Below the pieces are notes generated by a model. The model saw nothing but the letters and a program-made list of their open reading frames with translations, had not been told where the DNA came from and made no database searches. From Dyadobacter sp. CY261 (GTDB taxonomy: Bacteria; Bacteroidota; Bacteroidia; Cytophagales; Spirosomataceae), in assembly GCF_021440085.1 (NCBI RefSeq), contig NZ_JAKCPW010000022.1:1-64000 (forward strand): a DNA stretch of 64,000 nucleotides, in the 5' to 3' direction. Of the stretch, positions 51,972-60,418 are shown piece after piece. Every line of letters starts with the position of its first letter. Position 1 is the stretch's first letter. A program made the position numbers and the translations under genes.

Positions 51972-54527
51972 ATGACGAAAAAACCAAAGATTGCAGTCAT
52001 ACTGTGCCTGATCATCATGTCCGCAACCTTCGTGCTGGGGCAAACGATTCTGGTCAAAGGTGTCGTGAAAGATGCCGGAAACGGGCAGACACTTCCTTAT
52101 GTGAACATTCAGGTCAAAGGGGCTTCATCGGGCACAACAACCGACCAGGAAGGGAAATATACATTGAAGCTCGCCGCTGGTGACAGCGTGATACGATTTA
52201 CCTACATCGGCTACATGGCTTTTGAGAAAGCCGTAGGTAAAGAGGCTAGTCAAATGATCCATGTTAAAATGCATGTAGATACGGCCATGTTGAAGGAAGT
52301 GACCGTAAAAGGAAAAGCCGGGTACCGCAACCGGGACAATCCGGCTGTGGAGCTGATCAGGCAGGTGATTGCCCACAAAGACCAAAACAGAGTCGACAAC
52401 CAGGATTTTGCACAGTACGAACAGTACGAGAAAATGTCATTTGCAATGAGCAACCTTTCTGACCGTTTCAAAAACAGGCCGGTTTTGAAAAATTATGGGT
52501 TTCTTTTTGAGCAGCAGGACTCGGCTGTCCTGGCTGGTAAAAATATGCTGCCCGCCTACATGCAGGAAAAGCTCTTACAGGTTTACATCCGTAAAGACCC
52601 GGCTGCGAAAAAACAATGGATCAAAGCAGACCGCCGGGCTCAATTTGATCCCAAGTTCGTAGATAACGATGGTCTGGCCTTGTATTTCAACCGCATGTAT
52701 GCAGACATTAACATATATGATAATGATATTTTTGTAGCTACCAATATGTTGCTGAGCCCGGTTGCGGCTACTGCGCCTGCGTTTTATAAATTTTTCATAC
52801 GTGACACGCTCAAAACCCACGATCCGTGGCTGATTGAACTTGGGTTTGTGCCCAGAAACAGCACGGACATGCTTTTTGAGGGCAGACTGTTCGTAACGCT
52901 TGACGGTAACTATGCGGTGCAAAATGCATTTTTGACGGTTAGCAAAAATATCAATCTCAACTTTATCCGGCAGCTTGAAGCCAGGATTGGTTTTGAAAAA
53001 GGAGAAGATAACAAATATTATCCTGCCAAAACCACGCTTTCGATGGAGTTTGCTTTTGGCGAGAAAGGGGCCGGCTTGCTTGGCCAAAGGACAATCACTT
53101 TGAAAAATTACCAGACCGGCCGTCCAATGGCTGACAGCGTCTACCGCGGTCCACCCGAGCAGGCGATCGAGGATACACTCCCAAATCAGGGGGAGGAATA
53201 CTGGGGGCAGGTCAGGCACATTCCACTCGAACGGACCGAACAAAACATTTACCGCAATATCGACACGCTCCAAACGATCCGGTCTTTTCGCACAACAATG
53301 GACATTGCTACTGTTTTTCTGGCAGGGTTCAAGAATTTGGGAAAAGTTGAAATCGGGCCAGTTAATACATTTTACAGTTTTAACCCGGTTGAAGGCCTCA
53401 GGCTCCGTTTCGGCGGGAGGACGACACCAGAATTTAACAAACGCATTTACTTTGAAACCTATGCAGCTTATGGATTCAATGACCAAAGATGGAAGTATTT
53501 TGTGAGCGGGACTTATTCCCTCAACAACAAGTCGGTTTATCATTTCCCTTTCAACTACATGCGGCTCAGCCATCAGCACGACACCAAGATTCCGGGCCAG
53601 CAGCTCGAATTTGTGCAGGAAGACAATTTTTTGCTTTCCTTCAAATGGGGCGACAACAACACCTGGCTTTATAATGATATTTCGAAATTTGAATATGTCC
53701 GCGAATATCAGAACAGGCTTTCGTTTAAATTAGGATTCACTCATTGGGTCCAAAGTCCGGCGGGAAATCTGCGCTATACCCAAACCGATCTAACCAACGA
53801 CCGGCAGTTAAATATCAGCACATTACGAAATTCGGAAGTGAACTTTGAACTGCGGTATGCCCCGCATGAGAAGTTCTACCAGGGAAAAATTTACCGGACG
53901 CCGCTCGTTAACAAATACCCGGTATTCACATTTCGCTACAATGCAGGCATTAGAAATGTGCTCGATTCCGAAAATGCTTACCATAGCTTTACGGGTAACA
54001 TTATCAAGCGGTTTTATCTTTCCCAATTTGGCTATGCCGACTTCACCACCGAGGGCGGATTCATTTTAGGAAATAACATTCCATTTCCGCTGCTGACGAT
54101 CCACCGGGCAAACCAGACCTATGCCTATCAGCTAAATTCATACAACATGATGAATTTCCTGGAATTTGTCAGTGATCATTATGCTAGCTTGGATGTCCAG
54201 TATTATATGAATGGTTTTTTGTTTAATAAAATACCACTCTTGAAAAAGCTCAAACTCCGGGAAGTTTTCAGTTTCAAAGCATTGTACGGTGGCCTGCGAG
54301 ATGAGAATAATCCCGCTTATACCCCGGGACTCTACGACTTTCCCATCGATTCACACGGTGGTGCCAGCACATTTGCGCTGGGTAGCACGCCCTACATGGA
54401 AGCAAGCGTAGGTGTAGCCAATATTTTCAAACTGCTCAGAGTTGATCTGGTCAGAAGGTTTAATTATCTGGATAATCCAGGTGCACCGCAGTGGGGGGTT
54501 AGGGTAAAATTCAGGCTTGATTTCTGA
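51972..54527 (+). CDS. DUF5686 and carboxypeptidase-regulatory-like outer-membrane protein
   Basis: 851 aa. Signal peptide (ILCLIIMSATFVLGQT), a CarboxypepD_reg-like domain (about 25-110: DAGNGQTLPYVNIQVKGASSG) and a long DUF5686 region with PAVELIRQVIAHKDQN, QYEKMSF and a C-terminal barrel-like part ending in Phe (KFRLDF). DUF5686 proteins are large Bacteroidetes outer-membrane proteins of unknown role. No TonB plug domain is present, so it is not a classical receptor. Complete. Confidence 0.88.
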   Translation: MTKKPKIAVILCLIIMSATFVLGQTILVKGVVKDAGNGQTLPYVNIQVKGASSGTTTDQEGKYTLKLAAGDSVIRFTYIGYMAFEKAVGKEASQMIHVKMHVDTAMLKEVTVKGKAGYRNRDNPAVELIRQVIAHKDQNRVDNQDFAQYEQYEKMSFAMSNLSDRFKNRPVLKNYGFLFEQQDSAVLAGKNMLPAYMQEKLLQVYIRKDPAAKKQWIKADRRAQFDPKFVDNDGLALYFNRMYADINIYDNDIFVATNMLLSPVAATAPAFYKFFIRDTLKTHDPWLIELGFVPRNSTDMLFEGRLFVTLDGNYAVQNAFLTVSKNINLNFIRQLEARIGFEKGEDNKYYPAKTTLSMEFAFGEKGAGLLGQRTITLKNYQTGRPMADSVYRGPPEQAIEDTLPNQGEEYWGQVRHIPLERTEQNIYRNIDTLQTIRSFRTTMDIATVFLAGFKNLGKVEIGPVNTFYSFNPVEGLRLRFGGRTTPEFNKRIYFETYAAYGFNDQRWKYFVSGTYSLNNKSVYHFPFNYMRLSHQHDTKIPGQQLEFVQEDNFLLSFKWGDNNTWLYNDISKFEYVREYQNRLSFKLGFTHWVQSPAGNLRYTQTDLTNDRQLNISTLRNSEVNFELRYAPHEKFYQGKIYRTPLVNKYPVFTFRYNAGIRNVLDSENAYHSFTGNIIKRFYLSQFGYADFTTEGGFILGNNIPFPLLTIHRANQTYAYQLNSYNMMNFLEFVSDHYASLDVQYYMNGFLFNKIPLLKKLKLREVFSFKALYGGLRDENNPAYTPGLYDFPIDSHGGASTFALGSTPYMEASVGVANIFKLLRVDLVRRFNYLDNPGAPQWGVRVKFRLDF

Positions 54528-54559
54528 TCAGCGTTATGTGGGAAACTGACAAGATAATT

Positions 54560-55534
54560 ATGTCGCATAAACATTTCACACGGGCATTAGCATTATTGCT
54601 TTCCTTAGTTATCCTGTCCAATTATTCTTGTAATCAGCAAGATGAGATTGCCGTAAATGAAATGCTTCCCAGACTTTCCGACTATGCTATATTTAATGGC
54701 AATGCGTCTGATCTGGTGCCAAATGCTGATTACAAATTGTATGAATTAGCATCGACCCTTTTTACAGATTATGCAGAAAAGCAGCGGCTCATTAAAGTGC
54801 CGGCAGGTAAAACGATCAAAGCGGTAAATGATGGCCTGCCCGATTTTCCGGATGGAACTGTTATAGTGAAAACCTTTTACTATTTCCATGATAAAAGGGA
54901 TATATCAAAAGGTAAAAATATTATCGAAACCCGGTTATTAATCAAGAAAGATAACCATTGGAAAGTGGGTGTTTTCAAGTGGAATAGGGAGCAAACCGAT
55001 GCCATTCTTTTTACATCTGGTGATTATCAGTCCGTTAACTGGATTGGTCTGGATGGGAAAGCGAATGTGATATCTTACCGGTTTCCAAGCAATGCAGATT
55101 GCAGGACCTGCCATCAATCGGACGACGATGTGGTTCCCATCGGGCCAAAGATCCGGAATTTGAATATCAATGTCGCCCGAAATGGTGTATCTGTGAACCA
55201 ACTCACACATCTGGCTGATGAAGGGGTTTTAAATAGGGTTAAACCTACGTGGTTTTCGGTATTACCCGATTATCATAATACTTCACTAAGTGTGGAGCAC
55301 AGGGCACGGGCTTATTTAGAGGTAAACTGCGCTCATTGTCATTCCGATGGCGGATTTGCGGGTAACAGAAGGCCACGGTTTGGATACGAATACAGTTTGC
55401 AGTCTTCCAATATTTTGGCAGAAAAAGCGACCATGGTACAACGAATGGGAAATGGACAAATGCCAAAACTGGGCAATACCGTTTTAGATAAAGAGGGTAC
55501 AGACCTTGTTATAAAATATTTAAATAGCTTGTAG
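54560..55534 (+). CDS. SO2930-family diheme c-type cytochrome
   Basis: 324 aa from ATG at 54560 (ATG at 54536 adds eight residues). Lipoprotein-like signal (LALLLSLVILSNYSC) and two haem-binding CxxCH motifs: CRTCH in FPSNADCRTCHQSDD and CAHCH in EVNCAHCHSDGG. The later Met of MVQRMGNGQMPKLG could be a haem ligand. An extracytoplasmic electron carrier of the family that includes Shewanella SO2930. It is followed directly by a barrel-protein gene (1-nt gap) and, 1 kb on, by the ApbE operon. Confidence 0.85.
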   Translation: MSHKHFTRALALLLSLVILSNYSCNQQDEIAVNEMLPRLSDYAIFNGNASDLVPNADYKLYELASTLFTDYAEKQRLIKVPAGKTIKAVNDGLPDFPDGTVIVKTFYYFHDKRDISKGKNIIETRLLIKKDNHWKVGVFKWNREQTDAILFTSGDYQSVNWIGLDGKANVISYRFPSNADCRTCHQSDDDVVPIGPKIRNLNINVARNGVSVNQLTHLADEGVLNRVKPTWFSVLPDYHNTSLSVEHRARAYLEVNCAHCHSDGGFAGNRRPRFGYEYSLQSSNILAEKATMVQRMGNGQMPKLGNTVLDKEGTDLVIKYLNSL

Positions 55535-55535
55535 G

Positions 55536-56261
55536 ATGATGAAAAATTTGAGGATATATCTTGTCATTATCCTTGTTATTTCTCCTGACATTCTAATTGC
55601 TCAAACTCAGAATTCTTTGGGAAAATTTTCTATCGGAATTACTTTTGAGCCGAATTACGGTTACCGGACATTAAACTTTTCAAGTGGCAATAAACTCATT
55701 GCCGAAAAGAGAAATGCCAATGAAGTGTTCAGATTCGGATACGCACTAGGTATGGAGCTGAAAAGTAAAATATCCAAAAATATCCTGTTGTCTTATGGTT
55801 TGCAGTATCTGGAATTTGGCTACAATAGCCGCTTCCAAACGCTAAAATTTGCTAACGCAAACCCAGAATTTCCAGTTGGAAGTAAAACTGACTTTTTTCA
55901 TCAGGTCGTTGGTATACCGTTATCAGTTCAATATCATTTTACAAAAAGCAGGTTCAACCCATACATTATAATAGGAGTCCAGCTAGATTGTATACTTCAA
56001 AAAACCGCCGTGACTGTTTTAGAATATGAGGACGGCAGGACGAACAGCTCCGAACATCGATCCACCCTGGATTTTCAAAGATTTCCTGTGTCAGCCTTAC
56101 TTGGTGCAGGAATGGAATACAGGATTAGCGATAGGATTTCTATGGTGGCAGAACCACTATTGAAAAGAAGTATCACCTCATTAATTGCTGATAGAACAGC
56201 CAAAGAGAAGCCTTACTCGGTTGGATTAGCCGTCAAAATTGTCTACAAGTTCAAAAGGTAA
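55536..56261 (+). CDS. outer-membrane beta-barrel protein
   Basis: 241 aa with signal peptide (IYLVIILVISPDILIAQT) and an alternating barrel pattern ending in VYKFKR; resembles the PorT/OMP_b-brl family. Start ATG 55536 or 55539. One nucleotide separates it from the cytochrome gene, so the pair is an operon; a barrel could place the cytochrome near the surface (inference). Confidence 0.75.
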   Translation: MMKNLRIYLVIILVISPDILIAQTQNSLGKFSIGITFEPNYGYRTLNFSSGNKLIAEKRNANEVFRFGYALGMELKSKISKNILLSYGLQYLEFGYNSRFQTLKFANANPEFPVGSKTDFFHQVVGIPLSVQYHFTKSRFNPYIIIGVQLDCILQKTAVTVLEYEDGRTNSSEHRSTLDFQRFPVSALLGAGMEYRISDRISMVAEPLLKRSITSLIADRTAKEKPYSVGLAVKIVYKFKR

Positions 56262-56323
56262 CATGGATTTTTTAACGGGCCCGATCTTCTTACCATGGCA
56301 CATTTCCTCCGAAAGTAGTAGTT

Positions 56324-56387
56324 CGTATAAAAGATAGCCACGTTGGTATAAATAAGAAATGACGCTTAACTTCCGAGATTACATTTG
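56324..56387 (+). promoter_or_regulatory. LytTR-type direct-repeat operator and promoter (site C)
   Basis: CGTATAAA at 56324, GGTATAAA at 56345 (21 bp apart) and the -7 box TACATTTG at 56380-56387, 35 nt after the start of the second repeat. It drives the thioredoxin/ApbE/DUF4266/DUF3570 operon. Confidence 0.85.
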
Positions 56388-56465
56388 AATATTCAATAAG
56401 CAATTACAGGTGTAGATGTGCAGCTGATGGAATCCGATTATTACTCACTATTTGACTACTCAAAC

Positions 56466-56900
56466 ATGAACTTACTGACCACCTTAATGTTGGCTTTTCT
56501 GTCCTCACCACTCGGCGACTGGAAGCTTAATTTCGCAGAGGCTAAAACGCAGGCGAACGCAGACCATAAAATGATCTTGCTGAATTTCTCAGGCTCCGAT
56601 TGGTGTGGGCCTTGTATCAAACTAAAAAAAGAGGTTTTTGAGTCCGAAGTGTTTGTGAGCTATGCTTCTGAAAAGCTGGTTCTGGTACGCGCTGATTTTC
56701 CAAGGCAGAAGAAAAATCAGCTGAGCAAAGAGCAGGTGGCCCATAACGAGGATCTCGCGGACCGATACAATCCCAAAGGTCTGTTTCCTTTGACCGTGCT
56801 GATTGATAGTAAAGGGAAAGTCATCAGAGAATGGGAGGGTTTTCCAACCTCGTCGGAGACATTCCTTTCAGATCTTCGTTCGCATTCTGGTTCCCGGTAA
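56466..56900 (+). CDS. exported thioredoxin-like protein
   Basis: 144 aa from ATG at 56466, giving a normal signal peptide (NLLTTLMLAFLSSP); GTG at 56418 would add a 16-residue polar tail before it. The redox site is FSGSDWCGPCIKLKKEVF, with the cis-Pro region in GLFPLTVLID. It probably reduces or folds exported thiol proteins such as the Cys-rich DUF4266 lipoprotein downstream. First gene behind LytTR site C; apbE starts 1 nt after its stop. Confidence 0.88.
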   Translation: MNLLTTLMLAFLSSPLGDWKLNFAEAKTQANADHKMILLNFSGSDWCGPCIKLKKEVFESEVFVSYASEKLVLVRADFPRQKKNQLSKEQVAHNEDLADRYNPKGLFPLTVLIDSKGKVIREWEGFPTSSETFLSDLRSHSGSR

Positions 56901-56901
56901 A

Positions 56902-57831
56902 ATGGAGGCGAAAATCTTTAAGAAGGTGACCAAACTGATGGGCAACCGATTTGAGATCAGCGCAGTTGGAACGGAGGAGGCCTGGGCAAACCACATCATC
57001 GACCAGGGTATTTTTGAAATACAACGCATTGAAAAGCTGCTGACCACGTTCAATGAAGGCAGCCAGACACAAGAAATCAACAGGCTGGCGGGGATCCGGG
57101 CCTCATCAGTGGATCAGGAGGTTTTTGATCTGATTAGCAGGGCTATACGGATTTCAGAATTAACGCAGGGGGCTTTTGATTTGTCCTACGGCTCGGTCGA
57201 TAAGTCCCTTTGGAACTTTGATACGCACATGAAATCGCTTCCGACACCAGAGACAGCGAAAGCCATGGTCAGACTGATCAATTATAAAAACATCATTCTG
57301 GACGCAGAAAAGCGAACCGTTTTTTTGAAAGAAAAAGGAATGCGGATAGGTTTTGGCGGGATCGGAAAAGGTTATGCGGCGGAAATGGCAAAGGCAGTAA
57401 TGATCAGGAGCGGGGCACTGAGCGGCGTTGTGAATGCATCGGGCGATCTGGCAACCTGGGGCAAACAACCGGGCGGAGGCGACTGGACGATTGGAATTGC
57501 TGATCCTGAATCAAAGGAGCAGCCATTTTCTTATATCAAGATCAGCGACTTAGCTGTGGCCACTTCTGGCAATTATGAAAAGTTCGTGGTGATTGGCGGG
57601 CAGAAGTATTCGCATACGATCAATCCAAAAACAGGGCTTCCGGTAACAGGGATCAAAAGTGTCACCATCATTTCGCCCAGTGCCGAGCTTTCTGATGCGC
57701 TTGCGACCCCGGTAACGGTGCTTGGAGTGAAGGTTGGCCTGGACCTGATTAACCAGATGAAGCAAGTCGCGTGCATCATCATTGATGACCATAACAAAAT
57801 TCTCACTTCCAAAAACATACAAATGTCATGA
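56902..57831 (+). CDS. apbE: FAD:protein FMN transferase
   Basis: 309 aa from ATG at 56902. ApbE family: MGNRFEISAVG at the start, GAFDLSYGSV, KGMRIGFGGIGKGYAAEMAK (FAD-binding), VNASGDLATWG and KYSHTINPKTGLPV (the catalytic HxIxPxTG). It attaches FMN to a Thr/Ser of exported proteins. No lipoprotein signal is obvious, so its site is uncertain although most bacterial ApbEs act outside the membrane. Overlaps the DUF4266 gene by 4 nt (ATGA). No NqrC/RnfG-type acceptor is in the window. Confidence 0.93.
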   Translation: MEAKIFKKVTKLMGNRFEISAVGTEEAWANHIIDQGIFEIQRIEKLLTTFNEGSQTQEINRLAGIRASSVDQEVFDLISRAIRISELTQGAFDLSYGSVDKSLWNFDTHMKSLPTPETAKAMVRLINYKNIILDAEKRTVFLKEKGMRIGFGGIGKGYAAEMAKAVMIRSGALSGVVNASGDLATWGKQPGGGDWTIGIADPESKEQPFSYIKISDLAVATSGNYEKFVVIGGQKYSHTINPKTGLPVTGIKSVTIISPSAELSDALATPVTVLGVKVGLDLINQMKQVACIIIDDHNKILTSKNIQMS

Positions 57832-58055
57832 TACGTATAACAAATACCGTTCGGTTAGCAGTTCCTCTTTTCTTAGGGCTGAGCGCGGCCTCCTGCATTT
57901 CCGTCAAGGAATACCAAAAGAGCAGGATCAATGATTCAGAAATGGGACTCTCGGCCCGGAAATCCGAAAAATTTGAGCAGAGTTTCTATTTGTACCGGGA
58001 AGGTGCTTCGGGAGCGAATGGCGGAAAAAGTGGCGGTGGATGCGGATGTAATTGA
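57828..58055 (+). CDS. DUF4266 small lipoprotein with GGGCGCN tail
   Basis: 75 aa. Lipoprotein signal with LSAASC (Cys23), a short polar middle, and the tail YREGASGANGG followed by SGGGCGCN at the C-terminus. The CGC pair and the Gly-rich run are the hallmark of DUF4266; they could bind a metal or form a disulfide for the neighbouring thioredoxin-like protein. The EGASGAN stretch resembles ApbE acceptor motifs (D/E-G-x-S/T-G-A-T) but has Asn for the flavinylated Thr. Overlaps apbE by 4 nt and precedes the DUF3570 gene by 25 nt. Confidence 0.85.
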   Translation: MIRITNTVRLAVPLFLGLSAASCISVKEYQKSRINDSEMGLSARKSEKFEQSFYLYREGASGANGGKSGGGCGCN

Positions 58056-58080
58056 TTTACTACTCTAAAAGTATCACCTT

Positions 58081-59298
58081 ATGAAAAAAATTACCCTTAC
58101 AGTAGCCGCGTTGCTTGGCTGGTTGGGCTCGGTATCTGCGCAGGTTCAGGATTCTGTTTCAACAGGTTATAAGGCCAGAAAATTAAAAATTGAGGAAGTC
58201 AATTTTGTTACGGGTTATTACAATCAGACCGGAAATAACTCGGCTATCACAGGCGGCATTGGCACTGAAAACCTTTTTGATGTGGCCAATTCGCTGGAAG
58301 TGAAACTGACCAGAACCGACAAGCGCAACCGGGTTCACACTTTTACCGGAGATCTCAACATTGATTTTTATTCTTCTGCATCTCAGGACAACATTGATCC
58401 GCTGACCATTTCGTCCGCTTCGAAAACGGACACGCACATTTATCCTACCATTTCCTGGAATGTTAAAAATGACAGGACCCGGACCAATAAAGGCGCAACG
58501 CTTTCGTATTCAACCGAATTCGATTATCAGTCGGTGGGTTTTAATGTCAATTTTTCAAAGTTGAGCAAGGATAACAACAGGGAAATTACCATCAAGGCCG
58601 GTACATTTCAGGACACTTATAAAGTGATCCTACCTTTAGAGCTCAGACCTGCCGGATACGGCTCGGGCTCCCAAACGGATAGCGCGCAGGTTCCTACCCA
58701 GTCGCGGAACAGCTACAACGGATCTCTCTCTTTATCGCAGATCGTCAACGAGCGTTTTCAGCTTTTGATCATGGTGGAACCCACGTATCAGGAAGGACTT
58801 TTAGGTACACCTTTTCACCGGACCTATTTTACCGACGGATCTGCCAGAGTGGAAAGACTCCCAGATACGCGCTTCAAAATCCCCGTTGGACTTCGAGGAA
58901 GTTACTTTCTTGGGGACAAAATCATACTGAATGGTTTTTACAGATTTTATGCCGACGACTGGGGCATGCGGGCGCATACGTTCTCATTGGAAACGCCTAT
59001 CAAAATCACGCCTTTTGTTTCGGTAAGCCCTTTTTACCGGTTTAATACCCAATCATCGATCCGGTATTTCGCCCCATATATACAGCACGATCCGCAGTCA
59101 GAATATTATTCCAGTGATTATGATCTGTCGTCTTTTCAAAGCCATTATTTTGGTTCGGGTATCCGGTTCGCATCTCCGGGGGGCGTTTTGGGAATCAGGC
59201 ATTTCGCCTCGCTTGAAGTTCGTTACGGGCATTTTTACCGGAATGCGGGAACTGGAATGCAATCCGATATGATCACATTAGCAGCTAAGTTCAAATAG
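58081..59298 (+). CDS. DUF3570 outer-membrane protein
   Basis: 405 aa, signal peptide (1-20, ends SVSAQ). Beta-strand-rich with alternating Tyr/Phe/Arg patterns: RKLKIEEVNFVTGYYNQTGN near the start (the conserved SxxxxYYxxGN of DUF3570), NGFYRFYADDWGMRAHTFSL and SPFYRFNTQSSIRYFAPY; ends KFK. Probably a barrel in the outer membrane. Always seen with DUF4266 and ApbE as I recall it; the function of the set is unknown. Last certain gene of the LytTR-C operon. Confidence 0.85.
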   Translation: MKKITLTVAALLGWLGSVSAQVQDSVSTGYKARKLKIEEVNFVTGYYNQTGNNSAITGGIGTENLFDVANSLEVKLTRTDKRNRVHTFTGDLNIDFYSSASQDNIDPLTISSASKTDTHIYPTISWNVKNDRTRTNKGATLSYSTEFDYQSVGFNVNFSKLSKDNNREITIKAGTFQDTYKVILPLELRPAGYGSGSQTDSAQVPTQSRNSYNGSLSLSQIVNERFQLLIMVEPTYQEGLLGTPFHRTYFTDGSARVERLPDTRFKIPVGLRGSYFLGDKIILNGFYRFYADDWGMRAHTFSLETPIKITPFVSVSPFYRFNTQSSIRYFAPYIQHDPQSEYYSSDYDLSSFQSHYFGSGIRFASPGGVLGIRHFASLEVRYGHFYRNAGTGMQSDMITLAAKFK

Positions 59299-59304
59299 GA
59301 TATT

Positions 59305-60265
59305 ATGAAAATTGAAAAGGTATCTTGCCTGATTATCGGTTCAGGTCCCGCCGGTTACACAGCCGCAATATATGCTTCACGGGCAGGATTAAACCCTGTG
59401 ATGATTATGGGCGCTCAGCCGGGTGTACAACTTACAACCACAATCTGAAGTAGATAACTATCCCGGCTACCGCGATGGAATCACAGGTCAGAAAATGATG
59501 GAGAATTTTGGCAAACAGGCCGAGCGGTTTGGGACCGACATACGGTATGGGTTGGCCACGCAAGTTGATTTTGCAGGCTACCCGCACAAAATAACGATCG
59601 ATGAAAAGTATGTCATAGAAGCGGAGGCTGTCATCGTTTCAACGGGGGCTTCTGCTAAGTGGCTGGGCCTTGAAGGAGAAGATCGTTTGAATGGAAGAGG
59701 CGTCTCTGCCTGCGCGGTTTGTGATGGCTTCTTTTTTAAAGGTCAAGATGTTGTAGTAGTTGGTGCAGGAGATACTGCCGCCTAAGAAGCAAGCTACCTC
59801 GCAAAACTTTGCCGAAAAGTATATCTTTTGGTTCGTCTCGGGGAAATGCGCGCATCAAAAATTATGCAGAAACGTGTTGAAATGCTACCGAATATCGAAG
59901 TCATGTGGAACACTCAAACCGTCGAGCTTTTGGGAATAGAAGGGCTTGGAGGGGTTGTGGTCAAACACAATAAAACCGGTCAGGTGCGGACTCTGGGTGT
60001 GACCGGTTTTTTCGTTGCCATTGGCCATAAACCGAATACGGATATTTTTAAAGGCTACCTGGATATGGATGAGACTGGTTACATTACAACTGTTCCGGGA
60101 AGTTCATTGACAAATATCAAAGGCGTATTTGCATGTGGTGACGCGCAGGACCATGTATACCGACAGGCCGTGACCAATGCCGGAACGGGCTGTATGGCCG
60201 CACTTGATGCTGAACGATTCCTGATGGAGCGGAAAATTGAGATCATTATGGAAGATAATCAATAG
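59305..60265 (+). pseudogene. trxB: thioredoxin reductase, decayed copy
   Basis: Starts MKIEKVSCLIIGSGPAGYTAA (FAD site) at ATG 59305. One extra base near 59444 shifts the frame after QPGVQLTTT, where trxB has GGQ (GGA to GTA). The second frame carries the redox pair SACAVCDGFF and NADPH motif VVGAGDTAA, then TAA at 59783-59785 where DTAAEEA is expected, and continues unchanged (EASYLAKLCRKVYLLV...) to TAG at 60265. A LVRLGE in place of the usual LVRRGE is a further change. Three or more lesions mean real decay and not one sequencing error. Six nt after the DUF3570 gene, so the ancestor belonged to the operon. Confidence 0.88.
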
Positions 60266-60418
60266 ACAGCTCCATCCCAGACAAAATCGGTTCGCAAACT
60301 GCCGCTGATTTACTCTCAAAACATAAATCAATAGTGCATCAACGAATCATCCAGAAGATGAGGCATGCTTCTGTCGGCATTGGGGAGATTTAACTTTCAA
60401 AATTTAATCTTTGGCGAG

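Noticed and set aside
48416..60265. Stop-codon reassignment (TAA/TAG read as Glu) to explain in-frame stops
   Set aside because: Most genes in the window end with TAA or TAG at natural C-termini, and the trxB copy also has a frameshift, so nonsense mutation is simpler.
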